This document shows, piece by piece, positions 18,219-27,881 of a stretch of 64,000 bases of DNA. The position numbers and the translations under genes are program-made. This DNA is from Legionella sp. PC997 (lineage in GTDB: Bacteria; Pseudomonadota; Gammaproteobacteria; Legionellales; Legionellaceae). Below the pieces are notes generated by a model that saw only the letters and a program-made list of their open reading frames with translations, did not search any database and was not told where the DNA came from. Each line of letters opens with the position of its first letter. Position 1 is the stretch's first letter. The DNA lies in contig NZ_CP059576.1 of assembly GCF_014109825.1 (NCBI RefSeq), forward strand, positions 3,393,501 to 3,457,500. The letters run 5' to 3'.

Positions 18219-18544
18219 TTTCTCATTACCTTAGCTCGTCAAGGACAGAGTCAATTCAACTGAGTAATAATTAATTATACAACAATTTACATCAACTAAT
18301 TTAGCTGGTATTTTTCAAATGACTTTGGAGTATAGGGGTAATCGTTTTTTTCTCGAGTAAGGAACAATCCCCTTAATTGTGATAGTGTAATTAAAGGATA
18401 AAAAATGAAATGGAATTTTTCTTTCCTCTAGGAATTTTTTCGCAAAAGACCTATTTTCAGGTGAACTATAAATTCTTGAATGCACTAAGGTTCTAATTGA
18501 GTCTAAGGGTTTACGTAGGATACTTAAACGTTCGGGAATTTAAT
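18219..18544. other. Divergent intergenic region, 326 bases
   Basis: AT-rich spacer between two divergent effector-like genes. It holds no convincing ORF. It must contain both promoters, but I could not pick a clear -35/-10 pair or operator. Confidence 0.5.
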
Positions 18545-20572
18545 ATGCTCCATCAATTTTTCAAAGAACCTCTTCTATCTTTTTATTTAAAACGTATCGG
18601 CGGTGTGTTTCTTACTTTACTGGGTATCTTCGGATTCATAGTAACACTTCCTTTTTCATTTTTAGGAGGGACTCTGGGCTTGTTAAAGGCAATCCTTAAT
18701 AAAACTGATCCATTACCCTTAGGATTTCAAGGAATAAGAATTGGTTCTTTAGGTTCCATAGATGCAATTATTTTCGGAATAAAATTAACCCGTTCAACAA
18801 CACCCGTTATGGAGGTTAACAAATTCAAAGAGCCGTTGCTAAAAAGAAGCGTCATTGAATCAGACGTTGATGAGCACGCTCCAATTGTTGTCCCCGCTGA
18901 CATGGAAGAAAGGGTAGAGACGACACCAACGCTAAAACCCAGTGCTCTTTCCGATACCTTTTTTTCCAAAACCGAGGTGAAAATAACATCAGAGATACCA
19001 ACGGTTCTCTCTGAAACCAAGGAGGCAAGAGAAACTCCCGTATTTTTAGTTAAAGTAAACCAAGTTATAGCTCAAGAAGAAGCACAAGGTATAATTAAAA
19101 TAGACGATGAAGTCTCAAGTGTCACAGAACCTTATATCGACGAATTAATTCTACTTATCAAAGCTCCGACCTCGAAAAATGAGTTTTGGCCCCGCTTGGA
19201 GCAAATGGGGAACAAGGACATTAAACTTCTTGTCAGTAAATTAAGCACTTATAAAGAAAAAGGCAGATTTAGTTCTACCGAACTGGATTATTTATGGCGT
19301 CAATTTATGGGTTTTGAATTTGAAATCTCAAAAAGAGAAAATAAAGCAAGCAAATTTGCAGTAATGCTCGAAGCTCTATCTGAAGAACAATTAAAAGCAT
19401 CCTTTGACTCACCCGACTTCTTAAACGTGTTAAATAAAGACGCATTTGCAGATAGTGCAGTCAACACGTTTACTCGTAAGCAATTGGAATTGTTTGCCTC
19501 CGATAGCAAACGGCATGAACTATTAAACTCTCTCATCAAGAAACTCAAACCAAGTCCTTACTTATTAGGTAAACTGGTCTCTATTATGCCTTATGCCACT
19601 TGGAAATTGAGGATAGCGATCCTTGATCAAATAAGCCATATGGCGCATCCTGTCTCTTTTAAGGTTGAACTTACCAAATTAGTTGACCATTACATTCAAG
19701 CAAATTTTCAAAAATATAAAAAGCAACTTGAAGCCTCACAAGCAAATACTCAACACACCACATCCCCATCTCTGTTTACAAAAAAATGGGTACCAGTAAC
19801 ACCGGTTTCAAAGCCCATTTATATAAACAGTTCGTTACAAAAAAAAGAGTGGAGCGATGAGGCTTTTGATGCATTCATTAACGAGTTAAATAGGTCCACC
19901 TTTATTGCAAATGAGGGAAAAATAAGTGTAGATTTAGATAGCCTACCAGATTATCGAATTAAAATGCTTGTAGAACGAGCCGCATCGGCAGTAGGCCCAA
20001 GAAATTTACTAAGCCACATTTGGATACTCGATTCCAAAACAATAAACCATAAATCGTCCCTAGAGTGTAGAGAACATAGATTAAAAATTATTTTGGAGCA
20101 TATGACTCAGTCGCAGCTTGAGTGCTCGCTTAACGATAACAAATTTTGGGAAATTTTTAGAAATCCTCAAGAACCGTTTTGTGAAATGGCAGCCCGCGTA
20201 TTAACACCCGAACAATTTACAACAATTAGTACCAAGGCACCGCTTGAACGCCATGCAGATTTTGCAATAATCATTGCGCACATCAAGAAAGATAGCCCCA
20301 ACGAAAAACAAAGACTGCAAAACATCTTGGAAGCAATTACCCCTCATACTACTCCTTGGATTGCTTTGGCCTTGGAGCGCCAGATAAAAAATTTATTAAC
20401 ACACGATAAACATCTATATGAACATTTGCACAATGAATTAAAAAGGTCACTTACACACTCATTAGAAAGACCTGATGTTAATTATAAATATAAGCGAGAT
20501 CGCAGTTTAAATAAGCAAGCAATTTCCTATCTTATTGAGTCCCCTTCACACACCTCTAATACGGCACCGTAA
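18545..20572 (+). CDS. Large membrane-anchored effector-like protein with duplicated helical module
   Basis: About 675 residues from the ATG; a TTG at 18497 would add 16. The N-terminus has a hydrophobic hairpin (GVFLTLLGIFGFIVTLPFSF, FLGGTLGLL) that should insert in a membrane. A Ser/Thr/Pro/Glu-rich linker runs to about residue 200. Two related helical blocks follow: LEALSEEQLKASFDSPDF...TRKQLELF in the first and LEHMTQSQLECSLNDNKFW...TPEQFTTI in the second, each preceded by a K-x-LV stretch. The tail is Ser/Thr-rich. I do not recognise the protein; an effector role is inferred from context. Confidence 0.65.
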   Translation: MLHQFFKEPLLSFYLKRIGGVFLTLLGIFGFIVTLPFSFLGGTLGLLKAILNKTDPLPLGFQGIRIGSLGSIDAIIFGIKLTRSTTPVMEVNKFKEPLLKRSVIESDVDEHAPIVVPADMEERVETTPTLKPSALSDTFFSKTEVKITSEIPTVLSETKEARETPVFLVKVNQVIAQEEAQGIIKIDDEVSSVTEPYIDELILLIKAPTSKNEFWPRLEQMGNKDIKLLVSKLSTYKEKGRFSSTELDYLWRQFMGFEFEISKRENKASKFAVMLEALSEEQLKASFDSPDFLNVLNKDAFADSAVNTFTRKQLELFASDSKRHELLNSLIKKLKPSPYLLGKLVSIMPYATWKLRIAILDQISHMAHPVSFKVELTKLVDHYIQANFQKYKKQLEASQANTQHTTSPSLFTKKWVPVTPVSKPIYINSSLQKKEWSDEAFDAFINELNRSTFIANEGKISVDLDSLPDYRIKMLVERAASAVGPRNLLSHIWILDSKTINHKSSLECREHRLKIILEHMTQSQLECSLNDNKFWEIFRNPQEPFCEMAARVLTPEQFTTISTKAPLERHADFAIIIAHIKKDSPNEKQRLQNILEAITPHTTPWIALALERQIKNLLTHDKHLYEHLHNELKRSLTHSLERPDVNYKYKRDRSLNKQAISYLIESPSHTSNTAP

Positions 20573-20788
20573 CCTTTTAAAAAAACCATGTAGAGAAAAA
20601 GGCCGCAAAACCATTGGTCTCTAAAGACAATTGTTCTGCCGTTAGTTGGATTTATTTAACATAAGTTATGAAGTAAGAAAATATTTATCTTTTTATTAAT
20701 TAAATATAATCTAGATATTCATGCCCTAGTGCTTCCAATAGGTATGTATCACTATGGAATGGTGAATGATAAAAAGGAATTTGCAATA

Positions 20789-21517
20789 ATGCGCATTAAA
20801 ACACTATTAATATCCCTGAGCCTTCTTCTCTCTTCAATTGGCTATGCCAGTATTAATATTGGTACGCTTATATTTAAACCCCCTTATATTTTCTCTCCCA
20901 AAAATGGATTTGATATCGATTTAGCACAATTACTATGTCAGCGCCTAAAAGAGCAATGTGACTTTATTCCCATGGGAATGGATGAATTGTACAAAAAACT
21001 ACAGCAGGGAAAAGTTGACCTAGCAATGGGGGGTATTCCGATTTCTCATGACCTTAAAACTAATTTCATTTACAGTCTCCCCTATATGTTAAGTAAGGGA
21101 CAGTTCCTCATTTTAAAAAATAGTGAAATTAATTCAATTAATGAATTACAAGGAAAAAAAGTCGGTGTCCTGCGGAATCCGCTCAATGGTGGATTGTTTT
21201 ATGAATATTTATCGACACATTATGCAAAATTATTTCAAATGAAACTCTATGAAGACGTTGAAGATTTATTAGCAGATTTACATAATAAAACCATAGCAGC
21301 GGCCTTTCTCAATCGCTCATCTGTAAATTATTGGACTCAGGAAGGTGGCGATCAATTTCAGCCATTAGACGAGGTACATATCGTTGGAGACGGTGTAGTA
21401 ATCTTGGCTCCCCCCAAGAATCAAGCACTCATCGGTCGGGTTAATAATGTATTAAAAGCAATAGAAAAAGAAAATACTTACATAAAATTATATAATACCT
21501 ATTTTGCTGATGAATAA
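20789..21517 (+). CDS. Periplasmic amino-acid-binding protein (SBP family 3)
   Basis: 242 residues starting MRIKTLLISLSLLLSSIGYA, a clean signal peptide, with AAGGA ten bases upstream; an earlier in-frame ATG at 20729 has no such site. The mature part has KPPYIFSPKNGFDIDLAQLL, VDLAMGGIPISHDLKTNFIY, LQGKKVGVLRNP and AAFLNRSSVNYW, the order found in polar amino-acid ABC transporter binding proteins (ArtJ/HisJ type). No permease or ATPase gene is adjacent, so it may serve a distant transporter or act alone. Confidence 0.85.
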   Translation: MRIKTLLISLSLLLSSIGYASINIGTLIFKPPYIFSPKNGFDIDLAQLLCQRLKEQCDFIPMGMDELYKKLQQGKVDLAMGGIPISHDLKTNFIYSLPYMLSKGQFLILKNSEINSINELQGKKVGVLRNPLNGGLFYEYLSTHYAKLFQMKLYEDVEDLLADLHNKTIAAAFLNRSSVNYWTQEGGDQFQPLDEVHIVGDGVVILAPPKNQALIGRVNNVLKAIEKENTYIKLYNTYFADE

Positions 21518-21692
21518 TACATTTTGAAATCGCTAAAGAAAAACATTTGCTTGGATGTTTGCAATCCACTCAAACTGTTCTTTGGGGGCTATGTTTTTTC
21601 ATTTTTAAATTTGCTTTCTAATTAAAGTAGTATTAAACAGCTGTGTAATCCGATAATAATGGAGTTCTGATTAATTAACAAAGGAGCATGTT

Positions 21693-22556
21693 ATGAAAAA
21701 GAGCTGTTTACTGATTGCCTTATTTTTATCACCCCTTCTGGTTTTTGCACAATCAAAGAGTTCAGAGCATCTTATTTTTTCTCCATTGCCCAACAGTAAA
21801 AATACCATATCCAGACACCATACAAATGAACAAGAACCACCTAATCTGAGTCAAATGATGCAACGGACCATTGATTTTCCAACTCAAATCGTTCGTGTTC
21901 ATGGTGATGTAAGCGGATTGAAACTCAGTTGTGAGGAAGTAGAACAGGAAATAGATCGGATATTTTCAAAAAAAATCTCTGCGAATCTGTTTATCTACAA
22001 CACATATATTAACTGCAGTTATGATCCGGAAAGTCCAGAAGAATACGCCCGCAGTTTTTCAATCCAGAGTTATTTTGATCCATTAACAGATAAAGCCATC
22101 GATTATCTAAAATCCTATCTTGATCAATATAATGGATACAATTTATTTAATACCACCACCTTGCAAATTGAACCTGCTAGAGGCGTTATTACATCGATGA
22201 ATTTCAATGCCGGTTTAAAAAGCAATCCCAACAAAACGCCCTTCATGCTCTATCATCAAGACCGAAGTAATTTCTATTTTAAAAGTAATTTCGAAATGAG
22301 AAAGAAGCTAATTGCCGATATCTATCAACGGTTTTATTCTAACGATCCCGAAATCATTCTCCCTTTTTTAAAACAATGGGTTTCCTCTTCTGCAGAAACC
22401 ATCTATTACTCCATTTTAAAGGCTTCCAATTATCTTGAATTACAGCCTGAACGAATATTTGTTATGGAACAAGAAGGCGATATCTTTGTATCCAATTTAA
22501 AATATTATTTTGCCAATCTTTGTATGCAAAGAAATCCCAATAAGCATTGCCTGTGA
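21693..22556 (+). CDS. Secreted hypothetical protein
   Basis: 287 residues with a signal peptide (MKKSCLLIALFLSPLLVFAQ) and AAGGAG upstream of the ATG. The mature protein has cysteines at LKLSCEEVEQE, INCSYDPES, NLCMQRN and KHCL, suitable for periplasmic or extracellular disulfides. I recognise no domain. It ends six bases before a strong stem-loop. Confidence 0.7.
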   Translation: MKKSCLLIALFLSPLLVFAQSKSSEHLIFSPLPNSKNTISRHHTNEQEPPNLSQMMQRTIDFPTQIVRVHGDVSGLKLSCEEVEQEIDRIFSKKISANLFIYNTYINCSYDPESPEEYARSFSIQSYFDPLTDKAIDYLKSYLDQYNGYNLFNTTTLQIEPARGVITSMNFNAGLKSNPNKTPFMLYHQDRSNFYFKSNFEMRKKLIADIYQRFYSNDPEIILPFLKQWVSSSAETIYYSILKASNYLELQPERIFVMEQEGDIFVSNLKYYFANLCMQRNPNKHCL

Positions 22557-22563
22557 TTACGAT

Positions 22564-22612
22564 ACCCCAAACCAAAGCCTTGAGCTGAAAGCTCATAGTT
22601 TCGATTTGGGGT
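22564..22612. terminator. Bidirectional terminator-like hairpin
   Basis: ACCCCAAA and TTTGGGGT form the outer stem, with an inner GAGCT/AGCTC hairpin. It sits between the convergent secreted protein and the 1041-residue protease-like gene and probably ends both transcripts. Confidence 0.7.
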
Positions 22613-22655
22613 TAAATTTAAACAGCCGTGGTACCGAAAACTGGGTGATTAATGA

Positions 22656-25600
22656 TTAATGGCTGTTTATTATAGGGCCATGCATTTGTTCAATTAGATT
22701 GTCCGTTTTACTATGGCTTTCTTTTTGTTTTTTAAAGAAGTTATTAAGTCCTCCAACAAGGGTATTCCCGGCAGAAAATAATTTATCGATAAGACTCGAA
22801 TCCATCTCCATTTCAAAACATCCAACTGTATTGATGTCATTAAAGTCACGAACAATCATTTGCGAGAAACACATTAGCATGTAATTTTGAACCGTTTCAT
22901 CCTGTTCTTTCTGCTCCATCTTCTTAAAGTCCACATCACTCTCTAATTTTTTCCAGGTATAAAAATTAATACTCCGCCCATGGTTAGGATCAAAAAAATA
23001 AGCCGTTTTTTTCTTTGGATCATAACGAAGATAGATAGCATGCCCCCAAGATGCTTTATTTTCGATTAGGTTCCCATCCTTTTTCATTGCATGATGGCCA
23101 ATCGATATTTTTACTATTCCATAATTTTTTAATTTCGAGTTCTGTTGTTGAACCACGGCTTTGGAAAGTATTTGATAGAGAGCATCCGCACTAAACGCAG
23201 GATCCTCTGCATAATTAAATTCACTATGCAATGCTTGAATTTTCTTAAGATGAAGACGCTTTAACACTGCTCGCGATAAACCATTGTTCGCCACTTCTCC
23301 CATATTTATTTGATATAAAGCTTGATTGTAACGATCTTGCGGGGAAATTTTCACTTCCGCTCGCCATTGAGAGTCGGAGAGTACTTGATTTCTAGCTAAG
23401 CTGGTCATTTCTCGAGTAATGACCCTGTAGGTATTTGCCTGACATACCCCTTCACCTAATATCTCGCCAGCACCCCCTATAAATCCCTGAATATTTTCAT
23501 ACAGAATTGGATCACCCCATTGATCAAAAAAGACAAGGTCCTTTTTAACATCGTCTAACATTCGAGTTCTTATTTGACTGGACGCGTTATCCATTAGGGG
23601 AGAAAGAATTGCTTTTATCTGATCATATTGGTCAGTTAATCCAGCCAGGCTATCTTTATTTTCTTTAATTTTTTTATCTATATAGCGATAAAACGATTGC
23701 AGCCATTTATTTTGCGATCTTTTCAAAGAGCTATCAACATGTTGAGAAATACTTGGATTAGAGTCACACAATTCCTTTTTACATTGCTCATATTCTTGTT
23801 CTAACAAATGAGTTGCTTCAGCGATGATTTCTTGTCTTGCTTTAGTGAGTATGTGGATCAAGAGGGTTAAAGAAGACTCACCTCCAGCAGCGATAATTTT
23901 TTCTTTCAAAGCCAAAAGCTCAATTTGATGTTGCAGCTCCTTCAAGGTAGGGATCTCATGTTCTGCTTGGCCATTAAGAACTAGATTTTGCAATACATGC
24001 TTTATTTTTTGTTGGACTAATTCTTTATTAACCTTTATTTTGCTGGGATCTAAAGCAAGATCGGTGAAGACTGCTGACTCATGGGGATTTTGGAGGAATT
24101 TTTCAGGATGAGTGATCTGCTGCTGTACAAATGCTCGCTTTAACACAAGCGAAAAGTCGGCGAAATATTCTTTAGGTAATCGGGTCAGTGCCTTTTTAAG
24201 CTTTGGAAACATTTTTATCACCACTTCTTCTTGGGGAGTAACCTCACCTCGTTCAAGCTTTACATTTAATTTAGACATTTCCTCTTCGTATTCTTGTTTT
24301 GTTTTTTTCCCTTGAGCATAAGCGATAATTCGAAGTTTATCGGATTCTGTCATCATCCGCTCACTATCACGAATATCCGTTCCGATTACATCCCAGTTGC
24401 TAATCATCTTTTCAGCTATTTGTTTGTTTGTGCACTGTTCTAAACGATCATAAAGATCTATCAACGCGGCACGATTACACGCTGAACGCACATTCACCAC
24501 AAACTGATCCAATGCTTGAACATTTTTGGAATGATCAACCAATGTAGGCTTATCAGACATGTGTTCGATCACATGCTGAATATCACGAACCACTATAGGA
24601 GCTAACATGGCTACATTATCAACACGTTCCTGATCCATTATTTTGGTTACTACCTGGAGAGGATTCGAATTCACTAATGAAAGCGATTCGAGGAGTTCAT
24701 CTTCAGCTGCAATTTTTTTTAACTGCTCCGAGAGTATTTGTATAAATCCTTCATTAGTTGTTTCCTTAACCTCTGATATGGATTGGGTTCGTTCGATTGC
24801 AATCGCAAACCCGGCAGGAGACCCCATCCACTCTTTCTTTTTTTCTTCAATCATCCTAAGTAACTGTTGCTCCGCAATAACTATTTTTTCCATGAACTCA
24901 TTTACTTCGGATAGTGAGCGTAATGGAGGAGTATTGTCTTTTAGGAGTTTGGAGGTAGGCCAGTTTGTTTTATATAATTGTTCAAAGGGTATTTTAGAGT
25001 TTAGTCCCGCACATTTTTTTTTCAACTCATCAAGAATAGACTCATTGATTAGCACGATGAGTTCGTGAGTTAATCGGTGCTGTATTTGCTGCCAATATTC
25101 AAAATCATTTACATGGATGGTTCGTTGCGTGGTATCGAGAAGTAACTCTTTTTCATGAATAAATTCTATAATTGCAGAAGGATTAAAAACGTTGAATTTA
25201 TTGGGGATACCGGTTGGATTTAAGCTATCCCAAAGACTAATTAAATAACTATCAGGATCTGGCCTTATTAAATTGAGTGCATCCAAAGCCATTAATTCAT
25301 TCTTAAATTGCTCCAAACTGCTGCTCAGTCGAATTCTGTATTCATTTTGAGTTGGAAGCGTCTCTTGATTCTCAGTATAAAAATAGTGCGCTGTTGTTTG
25401 AAAAAGCCAATTTTTTACAACCTCAATGTTAAATGCTCTTAATTTCTCCTCATCTAATTGTTGAGGCCAATCTCCATCCTTTTTCCAATAATCAGCCGTA
25501 TTCAAATATTCACATAATTGTTGCAGAGAAATCCTTTCTTCTAAGGAATCCAGTACAGAAGGAACTGCACTCATCATCCATGCCATTTTATCGTCGCATT

Positions 25601-25781
25601 GAACTTTTATTTTACTTAAATACTCTGAGTAACGAATACTTTCAATTGAATATTCATCATCTTCTGAGGTAATTGTAGGCAATATCTTTTCTGGTGGGAG
25701 TGGGATAAAATTTACATCCACTTGGTTCGGAAAATCATCGTAATAAAAAACATATTGTCCACTATATATAGGATTAGGCAT
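22656..25781 (-). CDS. Very large C58 (YopT-like) cysteine protease effector candidate
   Basis: 1041 residues with no signal peptide. The N-terminal ~770 residues are helical and highly charged with no domain I recognise. The C-terminal region has a C58 peptidase triad: GEGVCQANTYRV (Cys780), SWGHAIYLRYD (His914) and YFFDPNHGR (Asp931). Spacings of 134 and 17 resemble those of YopT (Cys139, His258, Asp274), and the F-D-P-N-x-G motif is diagnostic. YopT-type enzymes cleave prenylated Rho GTPases; related C58 enzymes act on other host proteins. The substrate here is unknown. GATGAGA precedes the ATG. Confidence 0.8.
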   Translation of the reverse strand: MPNPIYSGQYVFYYDDFPNQVDVNFIPLPPEKILPTITSEDDEYSIESIRYSEYLSKIKVQCDDKMAWMMSAVPSVLDSLEERISLQQLCEYLNTADYWKKDGDWPQQLDEEKLRAFNIEVVKNWLFQTTAHYFYTENQETLPTQNEYRIRLSSSLEQFKNELMALDALNLIRPDPDSYLISLWDSLNPTGIPNKFNVFNPSAIIEFIHEKELLLDTTQRTIHVNDFEYWQQIQHRLTHELIVLINESILDELKKKCAGLNSKIPFEQLYKTNWPTSKLLKDNTPPLRSLSEVNEFMEKIVIAEQQLLRMIEEKKKEWMGSPAGFAIAIERTQSISEVKETTNEGFIQILSEQLKKIAAEDELLESLSLVNSNPLQVVTKIMDQERVDNVAMLAPIVVRDIQHVIEHMSDKPTLVDHSKNVQALDQFVVNVRSACNRAALIDLYDRLEQCTNKQIAEKMISNWDVIGTDIRDSERMMTESDKLRIIAYAQGKKTKQEYEEEMSKLNVKLERGEVTPQEEVVIKMFPKLKKALTRLPKEYFADFSLVLKRAFVQQQITHPEKFLQNPHESAVFTDLALDPSKIKVNKELVQQKIKHVLQNLVLNGQAEHEIPTLKELQHQIELLALKEKIIAAGGESSLTLLIHILTKARQEIIAEATHLLEQEYEQCKKELCDSNPSISQHVDSSLKRSQNKWLQSFYRYIDKKIKENKDSLAGLTDQYDQIKAILSPLMDNASSQIRTRMLDDVKKDLVFFDQWGDPILYENIQGFIGGAGEILGEGVCQANTYRVITREMTSLARNQVLSDSQWRAEVKISPQDRYNQALYQINMGEVANNGLSRAVLKRLHLKKIQALHSEFNYAEDPAFSADALYQILSKAVVQQQNSKLKNYGIVKISIGHHAMKKDGNLIENKASWGHAIYLRYDPKKKTAYFFDPNHGRSINFYTWKKLESDVDFKKMEQKEQDETVQNYMLMCFSQMIVRDFNDINTVGCFEMEMDSSLIDKLFSAGNTLVGGLNNFFKKQKESHSKTDNLIEQMHGPIINSH

Positions 25782-25949
25782 AACAATCTCATCAAAATAT
25801 AAACACTTTGCGCATTATATACAACATCATCCTTTATACCATGAGTAATGCCCTGATTTTTAAAAAATGTTAATAAAAAAGAGCAGTCCATAAAAATGGT
25901 TTTATTGCAGCTAAATCCTGATTGAGGAGCATCCATTCTTTTTACAACT

Positions 25950-26453
25950 TCAAAGCCTCGGAGTTTTACTTTCCTTAATTAAGTTTTTGAGAATAACTTC
26001 TTTAGCTGGCCATTGTTGAATTAATGATTTATTTAATTGCGAACAATTTTCAGCAAACCAAGGGCCAAATTGAAGTAAGAGCATAGGTATTCTAGGCTGG
26101 ATACATGCTTTGATCTCTTTTTGAGTATCCTTTGTACATGGGACTTTGCTTCCAAGGCAATTTTTTATAATGTCATCTGTTACAAACTGCCAATTTTCAG
26201 GTGGAGTAACCCCTAGAAAGGAAGCAGTGATAATTTTAGACAAGATATTTTGACTTATCGAAACAAGTTTTTGGGGATCAACGTGTTCTTCGCAAAATTC
26301 ATGGCGAAAGATATCGTTAATTTGCTTTCCTATACGTTGCGCTTCATCCTTATTAAAACAGGGAATTATATTAGCATCTGATGCCTCCACTGGATTAGCA
26401 CTGAGTAAATGACTAGTTAATAAAAGACTTAATCCAAATAGAATTCTTCTCAT
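25950..26453 (-). CDS. Small secreted hypothetical protein
   Basis: 167 residues with a signal peptide (MRRILFGLSLLLTSHLLSA) and six mature cysteines (PCFNK, EFCEEH, KNCLGSKVPC, KACIQ, NCSQL) that could form disulfides. It appears helical. I recognise no family. It lies upstream of, and co-oriented with, the 1041-residue protease-like gene, but 168 bases separate them. Confidence 0.65.
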   Translation of the reverse strand: MRRILFGLSLLLTSHLLSANPVEASDANIIPCFNKDEAQRIGKQINDIFRHEFCEEHVDPQKLVSISQNILSKIITASFLGVTPPENWQFVTDDIIKNCLGSKVPCTKDTQKEIKACIQPRIPMLLLQFGPWFAENCSQLNKSLIQQWPAKEVILKNLIKESKTPRL

Positions 26454-26551
26454 TCTTTAACCTTTAATAATTCGTAATAAATTAAATATAGAAGAAAACA
26501 TCAGCGGTTTCCTTTATCAGTATCATAACGATTTAAAAAATAGACCCCGAA

Positions 26552-26905
26552 TTACATTTTAGGAATTTGGAATAATTCTTTATAGTGTTCTTCGCTAAAA
26601 CCTATAGCGAGTGTTTTGTTATGTCCTACCAAAATAGGCCTCTTGATGAGGGACGTATTGGCGATAATGAACTCTACCTTTTCAGGGGCACTCAATGCTT
26701 CATAATGGTCTTTATATTTTCGGTATGTCGATCCCTTTTTGTTGACGGGAAGCTCGCCTAAGTAATCACCCCAAGCTTTTATTTGTGCAGGAGTTGGTGG
26801 AGTTTTTTTGAAGTCGATAAACTCATACTCAATTTGATTATTCTCTAAGAAAGTACGTGCTTTTTTTACAGTATCACAATTAGGTATGGCAAACATTGAA
26901 ATCAT
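26552..26905 (-). CDS. ArsC/Spx-family thioredoxin-fold protein (YffB-like)
   Basis: 117 residues. The N-terminus FAIPNCDTVKKARTFLENN has the single-cysteine active-site loop of YffB/ArsC-type proteins, and YEFIDFKKTPPT, NKKGSTYRKY, IKRPILVGHNKTLAIGF complete the fold. The R-P motif near 89-90 is the conserved cis-Pro strand. Such proteins are cytosolic and resemble glutathione-dependent reductases; YffB's physiological role is poorly defined. The second ATG, three codons in, is an alternative start. Confidence 0.85.
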   Translation of the reverse strand: MISMFAIPNCDTVKKARTFLENNQIEYEFIDFKKTPPTPAQIKAWGDYLGELPVNKKGSTYRKYKDHYEALSAPEKVEFIIANTSLIKRPILVGHNKTLAIGFSEEHYKELFQIPKM

Positions 26906-27140
26906 TTTTGTGCAGAATCCGACGATTAACAGGGTTTCATTTTATAATGTTGCGTTAATTTCTTCTAGGATATGGTATTTCGAAATAGTACCTTCGAACT
27001 AAGGAAATCCATAACCTAAATTCGTTTTCTTTTCCTATATAGTAATCACTCCTGAATTGCAGGTTTCCTAAAGTGCACGCCAAAAGTTGTGAATGCATAC
27101 AAGTTCTTAGAACACCATTTGGAAAACCACCCGCTGAGAG

Positions 27141-27860
27141 ATGATTATGCCCAAATTAAGTATAATTCGTAATTATTATGAACCCCTTAAATTTATTAAA
27201 TCTCACGCTCAAGAGAGACCAATTGATGAACAGAACTTAATTGAATATTTAAATCAAACGTATCGTCATGCTTTAAGAAAAATATTACTCGCCTATCCCG
27301 CATCTTTTGCAGAAGATTCACCCATATTCGATTTGTGTATTGATGTGATCTTAAACAGCGACGATCTAACTCAAGTCACTGTGAAATGGATTGAAGCACA
27401 AATAAATAAAAATAAGGCTCTCAATAAACTAAAAAATTTACAATCAGACGACTCCGATATAAAAAAACTTCAATTAATCAAAACGGTCACCAAGGCGCAT
27501 CAAGACAACTTGGTTATAGATAAATCCATTCTTTCTTTTATAAATAGTGCACTCATTTTTGAAGATCTTTTAAGTAAAGACTATACATACCGTATCTTTG
27601 CTTTTTCTGAACAAAACGCTTCCGAAAAGGCAGCTATTAACGCCCTGAAAGAAGCCTTACAAGAAAATCCAGTGGATCTTTTAGCGCATTTATCCACCTT
27701 GCGTAGCGGTAAATTAGGTGACGCGATTAGGCTCTTTGTAAAGCAAGGACTGGCAGATAATTTATTGGAAGGCCAAATTGTCCGCACGGTAAGTGAGTTC
27801 ATCACAGCACTACATCAGCAAGTTAACTCTAATTCATCTCTCATCGCCGGTATGTGTTAA
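27141..27860 (+). CDS. Hypothetical helical protein, effector-like
   Basis: 239 residues, predicted almost entirely alpha-helical, no signal peptide or membrane segment. No family recognised. GAGAG precedes two nearby ATGs (27141 and 27147); either could be the start. It converges with the ankyrin/C58-like gene only 21 bases away. Confidence 0.6.
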   Translation: MIMPKLSIIRNYYEPLKFIKSHAQERPIDEQNLIEYLNQTYRHALRKILLAYPASFAEDSPIFDLCIDVILNSDDLTQVTVKWIEAQINKNKALNKLKNLQSDDSDIKKLQLIKTVTKAHQDNLVIDKSILSFINSALIFEDLLSKDYTYRIFAFSEQNASEKAAINALKEALQENPVDLLAHLSTLRSGKLGDAIRLFVKQGLADNLLEGQIVRTVSEFITALHQQVNSNSSLIAGMC

Positions 27861-27881
27861 TACCCAGATCACAAAGATTAA

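Noticed and set aside
25712..25936. 74-residue minus-strand ORF overlapping the start of the 1041-residue gene
   Set aside because: It overlaps the better-supported CDS in another frame, has no ribosome-binding site, and its composition looks random.
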